Assembly (NCBI GenBank): GCA_963824345.1
Contig: CAWGOZ010000023.1
Span: forward strand, 186,001-250,000
Direction: 5' to 3'
Length of the DNA: 64,000 bases
Source: Palsa-89 sp963824345
GTDB lineage: Bacteria; Acidobacteriota; Terriglobia; Bryobacterales; Bryobacteraceae
This document shows positions 26,071-35,647 of this stretch, piece after piece (within the stretch, counting starts at the first letter, position 1; each line of letters opens with the position of its first letter). Below the pieces are notes generated by a model. It had not been told where the DNA came from. It was given only the letters and a program-made list of their open reading frames with translations, and ran no database searches. The translations under genes were made by a program, and so were the position numbers.

Positions 26071-29000
26071 ATGCCAGCACCTTCTGAGTACGCGTTGGAG
26101 CTAATCCGCAATAGCGCGGAATTCACGCTTTACCGCGCCCGACAGCACGGCAACTCATCGCCCGTCCTGGTAGTAGCTCCTACTGCAGAACAACCGTTAC
26201 CGCAGACTCTGCGACGCCTTGAGCACGAATACTCGCTCGCGGCTGAACTTGAGCCCGCGTGGGTGGCCAAGCCTCTGACGCTCGCGCGTCACGAAGGACG
26301 GACAATCCTTGTTCTCGCTGACCCGGGCGGTGAGCCTCTCGACCGCGTTCTTGAGCGGGACAAGGACCAGCCCCTCGATCTGGCTCGATTTCTACGCCTT
26401 GCCATTAACTTGGCAACGGCGCTCGGCCATGCCCACCAGCACGGTCTGATCCACAAGGACGTCAAGCCTGAGAACGTCCTCGTCGACGACTCCGGCCACG
26501 TCTGGCTCACGGGCTTCGGCATTGCGTCGCGCATTCCCCGCGAGCGCCAATCGCCGGATCCTCCAGAGTTCATCGCAGGGACGCTCGCCTACATGGCGCC
26601 CGAGCAGACAGGTCGAGTGAACCGTTCGATCGATTCCCGGAGCGACCTTTACTCACTTGGAGTCACGTTGTACGAGATGCTGACCGGGAGTCTTCCGTTC
26701 GCAGCCTCCGATGCGATGGAATGGGTGCACTGCCACATCGCGAGAACACCAGCCTCACCCCGCGAGCGGGTCAGCAGCATCCCGGCATCGGTCTCAGCGA
26801 TCACGATGAAGCTGCTTTCTAAGACGGCCGAGGAACGGTATCAGACAGCCGCCGGGGTCGAGCGTGACCTTCGGTACTGCCTGTCCGAATGGGAGTCCCA
26901 GGGGCATATCAACGAGTTTGCTCTTGGCGCTCATGACACTCCGGATCGCCTCATGATCCCCGAGAAGCTGTACGGCAGGGATCGTGAGATCGAGACCCTG
27001 CTCACCGCCTTCGATCGCATTGTTGCCGGCGGGCGGCCGGAACTGGTGCTGGTGTCCGGATACTCCGGTATCGGCAAATCTGCCGTTGTAAATGAACTCC
27101 ACAAACCACTTGTGCCCCCACGCGGGTTATTTGCCTCAGGCAAGTTTGATCAGTACAAGCGCGACATCCCGTACGCGACACTGGGCCAGGCGTTTCAGAG
27201 CCTGATCCGGCCACTTTTGAGCAAGACCGAAGGGGAATTGGGCAAGTGGCGTGATGCGCTTCGTGAGGCGCTGGAGCCGAACGGACTCCTAATCATCGAA
27301 CTCGTGCCGGAGTTGAAGCACGTCATTGGCGAACAACCGCCCGTTCCCGAACTCCCGCCATCGGAAGCGCAGAGACGTTTTCAGTTGGTCTTTCGCCGGT
27401 TCATCGGCGTATTCGCAAGACCGGAGCATCCGCTGGCACTGTTCCTCGACGACCTCCAGTGGCTTGATGCCGCGACGCTCGACTTACTCGAAGATCTATT
27501 GACGCGCGACGATCTAAGGCGTTTATTGCTCATCGGAGCATACCGGGATAACGAGGTCAGCGCGACGCATCCACTGATGCGCAAACTAGATGCGATCCGT
27601 CAGGCCGGGGCGGCCGTCGAGGACATCGTTCTGACACCCCTCGGTCAGGACGATCTAGGTCAATTGCTGGTGGACTCTCTCCACTGCGAGCCGGGAGGCG
27701 CCGCCGCGCTCGCGAACCTGATTCACGAGAAGACTACCGGCAATCCCTTCTTCGCCATCCAATTCATCTCCACGCTGGGAGAGGAAGGCTTGCTGAGCTT
27801 TGACTACGACGAAGGCCGCTGGGGATGGGACCTCAATCGTATTCACGCCAAAGGCTACACCGACAACGTCGTGGAGCTCATGGTCGGCAAGTTGAACCGC
27901 CTGCCGGCAAACACTCAGGAGGCACTCAAGCAATTCGCCTGTATGGGAAACAGCGCCGAGTTCGACATGCTGGCGATGGCTTACGAAAAGTCGACCGAGG
28001 AACTTCACCAGAACCTTTGGGAAGCAGTACGGACTGGACTAATCTTCCGCTCGGACGATGCCTACCGCTTCCTGCATGATCGCGTGCAGGAAGCAGCCTA
28101 TTCCATGATTCCGCAGGATCTGCGTTCCGCGGCACATCTTCGAATTGGAATGCTTCTGGCTGAGCACACTCCCGCAGCGAAACGTGAAGAGGCAATATTC
28201 GAGATCGTCAACCAGCTCAACCGCGGCTCTCAACTACTCATCTCCGTCGAAGACCGCGAGCGCGTCGCTGACCTGAATCTCGTTGCAGGCCGACGCGCCA
28301 AAATTTCGACCGCATATGCTTCGGCACTCAAATATCTGGGGGCGGGCCGGGCGTTGCTCACGGAAGAGACGTGGGAGCGAAACTATCCCCTCGTCTTCTC
28401 GACCGAATATCTGATGGCTGAATGCGAGCTGCTGACCGCAGACAAGATTGCTGCCGAGAATCGACTCTCGGTGTTGCCTCAGCGCGCGAACAATCGACAC
28501 GACTTCTGCTTAGCCACGCGCTTGCGGCTCACGTTGTACACCACCCTCGATCGGTGTGACCGGGCGGTGGACGTGTTTCTGGAGTGGCTCCGTAGCCAAG
28601 GCACGGAGTGGTCGAACCGTCCGACTCGCGATGATGTATTGCGCGAATACGAGCGGATCTGGGTTCTGCTCGGCGGCCGGCAAATCGAAGAACTCATAGA
28701 CCTGTCGCTCGTCACCGACCGGGAAGTACTCGACACGCTCGATGTCTTCACGGAGATTGTGACGCCGTCGATTCTTTTTGACGAGCACTTTTCGACATTG
28801 GTCGTCTGCCGTTTGGTGACACTCAGTCTCGAACATGGCAACAGCGACGCCGCGTGCTTCGCCTACGTTTGGCTTGCGATGTTCGCCGGAGCGCGTCTTG
28901 GTGACTATAAGGATGGATTCCGTTTCGGGCAACTGGGCTATGACCTGGTCGAGAAGCGTGGCCTGACGCGCTATCAGGCGCGGACCTACATGTCCCTGGG

Positions 29001-31875
29001 CGCCATGGTCATGCCATGGGCGCAGCACGTTGCCAGCGGACGTGAGCTAGTGCGTCGCGCCTTCGATGCCGCATATCGTATTGGCGACCTTACTTTCGCA
29101 TCCTACAGCTGGGACCAGCTCATCACGATTTGTCTGGCAGTCGGAGATCCGCTGGCAGAAGTGCAGACGGAATGCGAAAACGGCCTGGCTTTTGCTGAAA
29201 GGGTACGCTTTGGTTTAGTCATCCACCTCTGCGGGGCACAGCTGGGCCTGATTCGGACGCTGCGGGGAGTAACGCCGGCGCTTGGGCATCTGGATCACGA
29301 CGATTACATCGAGCCGGAGGTTGAGCGCGATCTAGCCAGCAATCCGAATTTGGTATTCGCCGAGTTCTACTACTGGACCCGCAAGGTAGAGGCTCGTGTT
29401 TTCGCGGGAGACTATGCTTCAGCGGCTGAGGCGGCGTTCAAGGGGCAACGGTTGTACTGGACATCAGCGGCGATGTTCGAAACTGCGGAGTTTCGCCTCT
29501 TTGCTGCGCTCGCTCACGCGGGCGCCTGGAACATTGCGCCGCCCGAAGATCGACCGAAACACTTCGATGCTTTGGCCGAACATTACAAGCAGCTCGAAGT
29601 GTGGGCCGAGCACTCGCCCCAGACGTTTGAGAGTCGTGCGGCGCTGGTTGCGGCGGAGATCGCCCGCATCGAGGGACGCGTTTTGGACGCGCAGGAACTT
29701 TACGAAAGGGCGATCCGATCCGCGCATGTGCACGGCTTTGTTCACATTGAAGCCTGCGCCAATGAACTCGCAGCGGTGTTCTATACGGCGCGCGGTTATG
29801 AGAGAATCGCCACCACTTATCTGCGCGAGGCACGCCACTGTTACCTTCGTTGGGGAGCGGATGCCAAGGTGTGGCAGCTTGACCAGCTTCACCCACAAAT
29901 CAGGCCCGAGAGAGTGATCCCGGATGCGACAGCGACGATACAAACCCCGGTCGGGCAACTCGATCTGGCGACTGTGATCAAGGTATCCGAAGCTGTGTCG
30001 AGTGAGATTGTGCTGGACAGGCTGCTGCACACGATCATGCGCACGGCACTTGAGCACGCAGGCGGTGATAGAGGCCTGCTAATTCTTTCGCGGGACGAAG
30101 CCCATCTCATCGAAGCGGAAGCCACAAGCAACCGTGATCAGGTAACGGTCGTCCTGCGCCAAGCAAGCATCGGCGCCGCGGATCTTCCCGGTTCGGTTCT
30201 TCAGTATGTGCTGCGGACCAAAGAAGGTGTTCTCCTGCACGACGCATCCGGTCAGAATCCATTTGCGGCCGACGAGTATATTCGCGAGCGCCACACACGG
30301 TCTGTGCTCTGCCTCCCACTGCTCAAACAAGCGCGGCTGCTCGGGCTGCTGTACCTCGAAAACAGCCTTACACCTCACGCGTTCACCCCGGCGCGAATGG
30401 CCGTTCTTAAGGTGATTGCTTCGGCGGCGGCGATGTCCGTGGAGAACACCCGTCTCTACCGCGACCTCCAGGAGCGTGAAGCCCGCTTTCGACGCCTGGT
30501 TGACTCCGACATCGTCGGAGTCATGATCTGGGACCTTGATGGGCGAATCACCGACGCGAACGATGCGTTTCTCGACATGCTCCAGTATCGGCGTGAGGAC
30601 ATCGTCTCAGGTGCTGTGCGCTGGACCGATTTAACACCTTCCGAATGGCGCGAGCAAGACGAGCGAGCGACCGCGGATTTGAAAGCCACGGGAACCGTGC
30701 AGCCTTACGAGAAGCAGTTTGTCCGGAAGGATGGTACTCGGATCGCTGTACTCACGGGCGGCGCGTTGTTCGATCAGCAAGGAAACGACGGCGTCGCCTT
30801 CGCCCTCGATCTGAGTAAACAGAAGGAGGCTGAAGCAGAGATCAGGGCGCTGAAGGATCAACTCTATCGGGAAAACCTTGCGCTCCGAGACGAGGTTGAC
30901 CGCGCGCTGATGTTCGAGGAGATTGTCGGTTCCTCGAAACCACTAAAGACGGTCCTCTCGAAGATCGGCAAAGTGGCGCCGACGGACTCCACGGTGTTCA
31001 TAACGGGCGAGACCGGCACCGGTAAGGAACTCATCGCCCGCGCCGTCCACAAGCGATCCCAGAGAGCCGGACGTGCGTTCGTCAGTGTGAACTGTGCGGC
31101 ACTCGCGCCTACGTTAATTTCATCGGAACTGTTTGGTCACGAGAAAGGAGCCTTCACTGGAGCTACACAGCGTCGGCTGGGCCGCTTTGAACAGGCCAAT
31201 GGCGGCACTATCTTTCTGGACGAAGTAGGTGAACTTCCACCCGACACTCAGGTCGCGCTCCTGAGAGTGCTGCAGGAGCGCGAGTTTGAGCGAGTCGGGG
31301 GAGCACAGACTATCCGAGTCGACGTTCGAGTCATCACGGCCACCAACCGCGACCTGACGGCAGCTGTTGCCAATGGAGGCTTCCGGCAAGACCTCTTTTA
31401 CCGCCTCAATGTATTTCCCATCGAGGTGCCACCGCTCCGAGACCGGACTGAGGATATCCTGGTGCTCGTCGAGTACTTCGTAAAACGCTACGGCAGGCGC
31501 GCGGGCAGGAACTTCCGGTCGATCGACAAGAAGACGCTGGACTTATTGCAGAACTATGACTGGCCGGGCAACATCCGTGAACTGCAGAACGTGATTGAGC
31601 GGTCTGTGATTCTGAATTCGGGCGAGGTTTTTGCCGTCGACGAGTCATGGCTGTCGAAACAACCGGCCCGACCACGACCTCAGGTGGTTTCACCCGCGCC
31701 GTCTGGACGCGAGCCCCGCATGGAACGGGAGATTATCGAAGCGGCCCTCGCTGCGTGCCGGGGGCGTGTCGCGGGGCCGTCGGGCGCGGCGGAGAGGCTT
31801 GGGATTCCATCATCCACGCTTGAGAATCGCATCAAAGCGCTAGGTATCGACAAGACGCAATTCAAGTTTCGCTGA
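26071..31875 (+). CDS. Ser/Thr kinase-like, ATPase, GAF, PAS and sigma54-activator fusion
   Basis: A 1934-residue protein. Residues about 1-280 are a protein-kinase-like domain with HKDVKPEN and APEQT, but the usual DFG is TGFG and no N-lobe VAIK-like lysine is visible, so kinase activity is doubtful. About 310-650 form an AAA-type ATPase (Walker A SGYSGIGKSAVV; Walker B FLDDLQWLD). A helical repeat region follows, then GAF (about 1310-1460) and PAS (about 1475-1600). The C-terminal third is a bEBP: Walker A GETGTGKE, GAFTGA intact, and a Fis-type HTH at about 1885-1925. It thus may activate sigma54 promoters in response to a small ligand. The family usually ends in a histidine kinase, so this ending is notable. 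It is a single gene with no frame break. Confidence 0.88.
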   Translation: MPAPSEYALELIRNSAEFTLYRARQHGNSSPVLVVAPTAEQPLPQTLRRLEHEYSLAAELEPAWVAKPLTLARHEGRTILVLADPGGEPLDRVLERDKDQPLDLARFLRLAINLATALGHAHQHGLIHKDVKPENVLVDDSGHVWLTGFGIASRIPRERQSPDPPEFIAGTLAYMAPEQTGRVNRSIDSRSDLYSLGVTLYEMLTGSLPFAASDAMEWVHCHIARTPASPRERVSSIPASVSAITMKLLSKTAEERYQTAAGVERDLRYCLSEWESQGHINEFALGAHDTPDRLMIPEKLYGRDREIETLLTAFDRIVAGGRPELVLVSGYSGIGKSAVVNELHKPLVPPRGLFASGKFDQYKRDIPYATLGQAFQSLIRPLLSKTEGELGKWRDALREALEPNGLLIIELVPELKHVIGEQPPVPELPPSEAQRRFQLVFRRFIGVFARPEHPLALFLDDLQWLDAATLDLLEDLLTRDDLRRLLLIGAYRDNEVSATHPLMRKLDAIRQAGAAVEDIVLTPLGQDDLGQLLVDSLHCEPGGAAALANLIHEKTTGNPFFAIQFISTLGEEGLLSFDYDEGRWGWDLNRIHAKGYTDNVVELMVGKLNRLPANTQEALKQFACMGNSAEFDMLAMAYEKSTEELHQNLWEAVRTGLIFRSDDAYRFLHDRVQEAAYSMIPQDLRSAAHLRIGMLLAEHTPAAKREEAIFEIVNQLNRGSQLLISVEDRERVADLNLVAGRRAKISTAYASALKYLGAGRALLTEETWERNYPLVFSTEYLMAECELLTADKIAAENRLSVLPQRANNRHDFCLATRLRLTLYTTLDRCDRAVDVFLEWLRSQGTEWSNRPTRDDVLREYERIWVLLGGRQIEELIDLSLVTDREVLDTLDVFTEIVTPSILFDEHFSTLVVCRLVTLSLEHGNSDAACFAYVWLAMFAGARLGDYKDGFRFGQLGYDLVEKRGLTRYQARTYMSLGAMVMPWAQHVASGRELVRRAFDAAYRIGDLTFASYSWDQLITICLAVGDPLAEVQTECENGLAFAERVRFGLVIHLCGAQLGLIRTLRGVTPALGHLDHDDYIEPEVERDLASNPNLVFAEFYYWTRKVEARVFAGDYASAAEAAFKGQRLYWTSAAMFETAEFRLFAALAHAGAWNIAPPEDRPKHFDALAEHYKQLEVWAEHSPQTFESRAALVAAEIARIEGRVLDAQELYERAIRSAHVHGFVHIEACANELAAVFYTARGYERIATTYLREARHCYLRWGADAKVWQLDQLHPQIRPERVIPDATATIQTPVGQLDLATVIKVSEAVSSEIVLDRLLHTIMRTALEHAGGDRGLLILSRDEAHLIEAEATSNRDQVTVVLRQASIGAADLPGSVLQYVLRTKEGVLLHDASGQNPFAADEYIRERHTRSVLCLPLLKQARLLGLLYLENSLTPHAFTPARMAVLKVIASAAAMSVENTRLYRDLQEREARFRRLVDSDIVGVMIWDLDGRITDANDAFLDMLQYRREDIVSGAVRWTDLTPSEWREQDERATADLKATGTVQPYEKQFVRKDGTRIAVLTGGALFDQQGNDGVAFALDLSKQKEAEAEIRALKDQLYRENLALRDEVDRALMFEEIVGSSKPLKTVLSKIGKVAPTDSTVFITGETGTGKELIARAVHKRSQRAGRAFVSVNCAALAPTLISSELFGHEKGAFTGATQRRLGRFEQANGGTIFLDEVGELPPDTQVALLRVLQEREFERVGGAQTIRVDVRVITATNRDLTAAVANGGFRQDLFYRLNVFPIEVPPLRDRTEDILVLVEYFVKRYGRRAGRNFRSIDKKTLDLLQNYDWPGNIRELQNVIERSVILNSGEVFAVDESWLSKQPARPRPQVVSPAPSGREPRMEREIIEAALAACRGRVAGPSGAAERLGIPSSTLENRIKALGIDKTQFKFR

Positions 31876-31883
31876 CAATCCTA

Positions 31884-31930
31884 CCAATTCCACCAAATTC
31901 ACCAGATTCACCAGATCTTCCAAATTCGCC
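31884..31930 (+). repeat. Degenerate 9-bp tandem repeat
   Basis: Five units of 9 bases (CCAATTCCA, CCAAATTCA, CCAGATTCA, CCAGATCTT, CCAAATTCG) right after the stop of the large regulator. Each unit could code for three residues, but the frame is not open on through. It is a short minisatellite in the 150-bp spacer. Confidence 0.8.
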
Positions 31931-32026
31931 GGCCGTCACACGGCAGGATTTCCAATGCTTTCAGTGAGGTTCGAATGGCGTGCCGTTTGCCATTGAAAAC
32001 CGCAAGCGACAGGCGAATGCGAGCCA

Positions 32027-32299
32027 ATGCCGTACCGAATCGATCGAGTTTCGACTGAACAGGGTCTGATCCTGTCTATCAGCGGTCGGCTGGCAGCGGA
32101 AGATCTGGAACTCATTCGCATGGCGCTTGATGGACGGCGACTCGTCGCCATCGAACTTGCCGAGGTAGAGCTGGTTAGCAATGATGCTGTGCAGCTTTTG
32201 GTCCGGGCCGAAGCCGAAGGGATCGAACTCAGGAGCTGCCCGGTATATATACGGGAGTGGATCACGAACGAGCAAGAGAGCAGCCATCGCTCAGAGTGA
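32027..32299 (+). CDS. Small STAS-like protein
   Basis: 90 residues. The pattern of strands and helices (LILSISGRL, EDLELIRMAL, RRLVAIELAEVELVSNDAVQLLVRAEAEGIELRSCP) is like a STAS/anti-sigma-antagonist fold. The conserved serine of phosphorylatable members is not obvious (VSNDAV). It sits between the sigma54-type regulator and the hydrolase gene and could be an adaptor; function is unknown. No strong ribosome site. Confidence 0.6.
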   Translation: MPYRIDRVSTEQGLILSISGRLAAEDLELIRMALDGRRLVAIELAEVELVSNDAVQLLVRAEAEGIELRSCPVYIREWITNEQESSHRSE

Positions 32300-32327
32300 T
32301 CACCGAATTTTAAAGGAGAAACACACA

Positions 32328-33583
32328 ATGACACCAACTGCCGCCACTCAACGAAGCACCGAACAGGCTACTGACAAGACAGCCATTCGCCCGTTCCATG
32401 TGAACGTACCGGAAACCGAACTGACCGAATTGCGCAGGCGCATCAATGCGACGAAATGGCCTGAACGAGAAACGGTTACAGATGCGTCGCAAGGAGTACA
32501 GCTCGCCACGATGCAGGCACTGGCGCGCTATTGGGCGACAGATTATGACTGGCGCAAGATCGAAGCCAAATTGAACGCCCTGCCGCAGTTCCTGACCGAG
32601 ATCGATGGGCTCGACATTCATTTCATTCACGTTCGCTCGAAGCATGAGAATGCGTTGCCGCTGATCGTCACGCACGGATGGCCTGGCTCGATCAGCGAAC
32701 AGATGAAGATTATCGATCCGCTTACCAATCCCACCGCACACGGCGGAAATGCATCTGACGCGTTCGATCTCGTGATTCCGTCGATACCCGGCTACGGTTT
32801 TTCCGGCAAGCCGGCCACCACCGGGTGGGACCCCGTCCACATCGCTCGCGCCTGGACCGTGCTGATGAAGCGCCTTGGATACACGCAATTTGTGGCGCAA
32901 GGCGGCGATTGGGGTGCGATCATCACCGAACAGATGGGTGTGCAGGCGCCTCCCGAACTGCTCGGCATTCACATCAACATGCCAGGCGCGGTTCCGCCGA
33001 AATTGATAAGGCGGCATTTACCGGTGCGCCAATGCCAGACGGTCTCTCACCTGAGGAAAAACTCGCTTTCGAGCGGCTGCAATTCGTCTACAGCAAAGGC
33101 GTCGCCTACGGCTACCAGATGGGGTTGCGCCCGCAGACGTTGTATGGAATTGCGGATTCCCCCGTCGGACTGGCCGCCTATTTTCTGGACCACGATGCGT
33201 GGAGCTACGCGCTGATCTCACGTGTCTTTCAGGGAGAATCCGAAGGCCTCACGCGTGACGACATTCTCGATAACGTCACGATCGCCTGGTTGACCAACAC
33301 GGCGATCTCCGGAGCCCGCCTCTACTGGGAAAACAAACTCGGGTACTTCAGTGTCAAAGGCGTGTCCATCCCGGTTGCCGTAAGCTCCTTTCCGGACGAG
33401 ATCGATCTGTGCCCGCGCAGTTGGGCGGAGCGGGCGTATCCCAAACTGATCCATTACAACAAGCTGCCCAAGGGCGGCCACTTTGCGGCCTGGGAACAGC
33501 CGCAGCTCTTCACCGAAGAGGTTCGCGCCGGCTTCCGGTCCCTGCGATCCAGGACGGCCCAGCAGTCCAGGAGGAAATCATGA
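32328..33583 (+). CDS. Epoxide hydrolase (EHN + alpha/beta hydrolase), frame-shifted
   Basis: Begins with an EHN domain (RPFHVNVPETELTELRRRIN) and continues as an alpha/beta hydrolase: HGWPGS oxyanion motif, GYGFSGKP, and the nucleophile elbow GGDWGA (Asp nucleophile). After NMPGAVPP the frame changes; the rest (EIDKAAFTGAP to the C-terminal GGHFAAWEQP with the catalytic His) is one base away. One base missing at about 32998-33001 restores a normal protein of about 419 residues. AAAGGAGAAAC precedes ATG 32328. The stop overlaps the SDR gene start (ATGA). It opens epoxides to diols. Confidence 0.85.
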
Positions 33584-34362
33584 AACTCGCAGGCAAGAAG
33601 GCTCTCATCACCGGCGGAAACAGCGGTATCGGCCTGGCCACAGCCCGCCTTTTCATTGCTGAAGGCGCTGCAGTCGCGATTACCGGTCGGGATCAGAAGG
33701 CACTGGATGAAGCGGTCGCCGAACTGGGACCCAACGCCCGCGGCTATCGCGCCGACCTCACCATCGCGGACGACCGCAAGCGGCTCTTCGCGGATCTTGC
33801 CAGGGACTTCGGCAAGCTGGACATCGTCTTCGCCAATGCCGGAATCAGCGGCAGCACGCCGACGGGCACGACCGACGAAGCCATCTTCGAGAAGGTAGTC
33901 CACACCAACCTCAACGGTGCTTTCTTTACCGTCAATTCAGCCGCTCCTCTCATGAACGACAACGGCAGCATCATCTTCAACGGATCGGTGCAGAGTTATC
34001 TCGGTCAACCAGACGTGGCTGCCTACGCTGCCACGAAAGGCGGACTCGTCTCGATGGCGCGATCCATCGCCGCAGACCTTGCACCGCGCAAAATTCGCGT
34101 GAACGTGGTGGCTCCCGGAGCGACGAAGACTCCCATCTGGAAGCGCGGGCCACGCGCCAATGCCACTCAGGAGGAATCCGCGAAGCTTTCCGATTTCTTC
34201 TCTTCCACTATTCCACTGGGCCGCTGGGGCGAGCCGGAAGATTTGGCCAGGGCTGTGCTTTTTCTTGCCTCGGACGATTCGTCGTACATCAACGCGATCG
34301 AGTTGATGGTGGATGGCGGATTAACGGGCGCTCCTTTCGGAGCTGCCATACTTCGCGCCTGA
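33580..34362 (+). CDS. SDR family oxidoreductase
   Basis: A 260-residue classical short-chain dehydrogenase. Cofactor motif TGGNSGIG, NAG motif NAGIS, catalytic Ser (NGSVQSYLG) and YxxxK (YAATK), and the C-terminal DGG. Coupled to the epoxide hydrolase by a 4-nt overlap and AGGAGGAAATC upstream. It may oxidise the diol or ketone product of the hydrolase; that is inference. Confidence 0.93.
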   Translation: MKLAGKKALITGGNSGIGLATARLFIAEGAAVAITGRDQKALDEAVAELGPNARGYRADLTIADDRKRLFADLARDFGKLDIVFANAGISGSTPTGTTDEAIFEKVVHTNLNGAFFTVNSAAPLMNDNGSIIFNGSVQSYLGQPDVAAYAATKGGLVSMARSIAADLAPRKIRVNVVAPGATKTPIWKRGPRANATQEESAKLSDFFSSTIPLGRWGEPEDLARAVLFLASDDSSYINAIELMVDGGLTGAPFGAAILRA

Positions 34363-34410
34363 CGCGGAAGGCAGCCCATCGAAGGCCGGCTCGGGACAAG
34401 GGAGGCAGAC

Positions 34411-34950
34411 ATGAAACCCTGGAAAGCAGGTTTGCTAATTCTGATTGCTCTCGCGGTTGCAGCCGCTGGGTACGGGCTGATTCTCGTGCGACGAGGCTTC
34501 AGCGCACTTGCGACACCATCGGCGATTGAGGAGCTCGCGGCCACAACGGCACGCAAATTGGCCGTGCCATCCACGTATCGCCAGCTTCGCAATCCCCTCG
34601 TGCCTTCAACGGAGAACATTCGGGGAGGCATGGAGCATTTCTCCTATCATTGCTCCGAGTGCCATTCGAATGACGGAGGGGGCCAGACGGTATTCGGCAG
34701 GGGCCTCTATCCGAAACCGCCCGACTTGCGCGCATCCGGGACGCAGAACAAGAGCGATGGTGAGCTCTACTACACAATTGAAAATGGAATTCTTTTGAGC
34801 GGCATGCCCGCCTTCCACGGAACGCACACTGTCCCGCAAACCTGGCGCCTGGTTTTGTTCATCCGGCACTTGCCTCAGATCACGCCCGAGGAACTCAATG
34901 AAATGAAGGGGTGGGACCCGAAGAATGAGGCAAATCCAGCGCATTTCTGA
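34411..34950 (+). CDS. Membrane-anchored cytochrome c
   Basis: 179 residues. N-terminal helix (8-27) acts as anchor, then a heme c domain with CSECH and a distal Met in LLSGMPAFHG. The domain has extra length before the heme motif. Located after the SDR gene, with its own AGGGAGG site near the ATG. Probably an electron carrier for a neighbouring oxidoreductase. Confidence 0.85.
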   Translation: MKPWKAGLLILIALAVAAAGYGLILVRRGFSALATPSAIEELAATTARKLAVPSTYRQLRNPLVPSTENIRGGMEHFSYHCSECHSNDGGGQTVFGRGLYPKPPDLRASGTQNKSDGELYYTIENGILLSGMPAFHGTHTVPQTWRLVLFIRHLPQITPEELNEMKGWDPKNEANPAHF

Positions 34951-34970
34951 AGGGCGGGGATCAGCTCCAT

Positions 34971-34991
34971 ATCGTGTGGTGACGACACGAT
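34971..34991. promoter_or_regulatory. Inverted repeat ATCGTGT-N7-ACACGAT
   Basis: A perfect 7-bp inverted repeat with a 7-bp spacer, 44 bp before the chimeric hydrolase start and 21 bp after the cytochrome gene stop. It could be an operator or part of a weak terminator. No T-tract follows, which favours an operator. Confidence 0.4.
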
Positions 34992-35034
34992 GACCACTCG
35001 GCCCCCAAAAACCATAACTCGAAAGGGCAGCCCA

Positions 35035-35631
35035 ATGAAAGAACCAGACGACAGATCGCGCCGTTGCTTTCTCAAGGCGAGCTCGATGTCAGGCATGGCA
35101 GTCGCGTTCGGACGAACAACGATCGGCGAGGCATTCGCAGATTTGCAATCCAATGCTGCTCAAAATGAGAACGCCGTGACCCAAACCAGTGCTGCACAGT
35201 CAGCCGACAACACGGCTGTTCGTCCGTTTCAGGTGAATGTTCCAGAAGCGGAACTTACCGAATTGCGCAGGCGCATCAACTCGACAAGGTGGCCTGATCG
35301 GGAAACAGTCACGGATGAATCGCAAGGTGTGCCGCTGGCAACAATTCAGGAACTTGCCCACAATTGGGCGACACGTTACGATCGGCGCAAGCGCGAAGCG
35401 AAACTGAATGTCCTCCCGCAGTTCATCACCACAATCGGTTCTGCAGACGCACAATCCAGCAAGACAAACACGGAACGCGGCAAGCTCGGCTACAGCAAAA
35501 ACTATCGCGACAAATTCTCAGGGAAGTATTCGCACCGAGAACTGAATGGTATCGGGCACAATGTGCCTCAAGAAGCCCCGCAGGCGTTCGCGCAGGCGAT
35601 TATTAATGTCGATGGATATTCTCGTGGTTAG
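35035..35631 (+). CDS. Internally deleted EHN hydrolase with Tat signal (chimera)
   Basis: 198 residues. Begins with a twin-arginine-like signal (RSRRCFLKASSM). Then an EHN domain closely like the first 100 residues of the epoxide hydrolase at 32328 (RPFQVNVPEAELTELRRRIN, WPDRETVTDESQGV). After about residue 140 it jumps to KLGYSKNYRDKFSG and HRELNGIGHNVPQEAPQAFA, which is the C-terminal end of a different alpha/beta hydrolase. The catalytic middle, with nucleophile and acid, is missing. The frame is open, so it may be expressed, but hydrolase activity is impossible. An internal deletion joining two hydrolase genes explains it. Confidence 0.75.
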   Translation: MKEPDDRSRRCFLKASSMSGMAVAFGRTTIGEAFADLQSNAAQNENAVTQTSAAQSADNTAVRPFQVNVPEAELTELRRRINSTRWPDRETVTDESQGVPLATIQELAHNWATRYDRRKREAKLNVLPQFITTIGSADAQSSKTNTERGKLGYSKNYRDKFSGKYSHRELNGIGHNVPQEAPQAFAQAIINVDGYSRG

Positions 35632-35647
35632 TCTGCGTGGGACTTGC

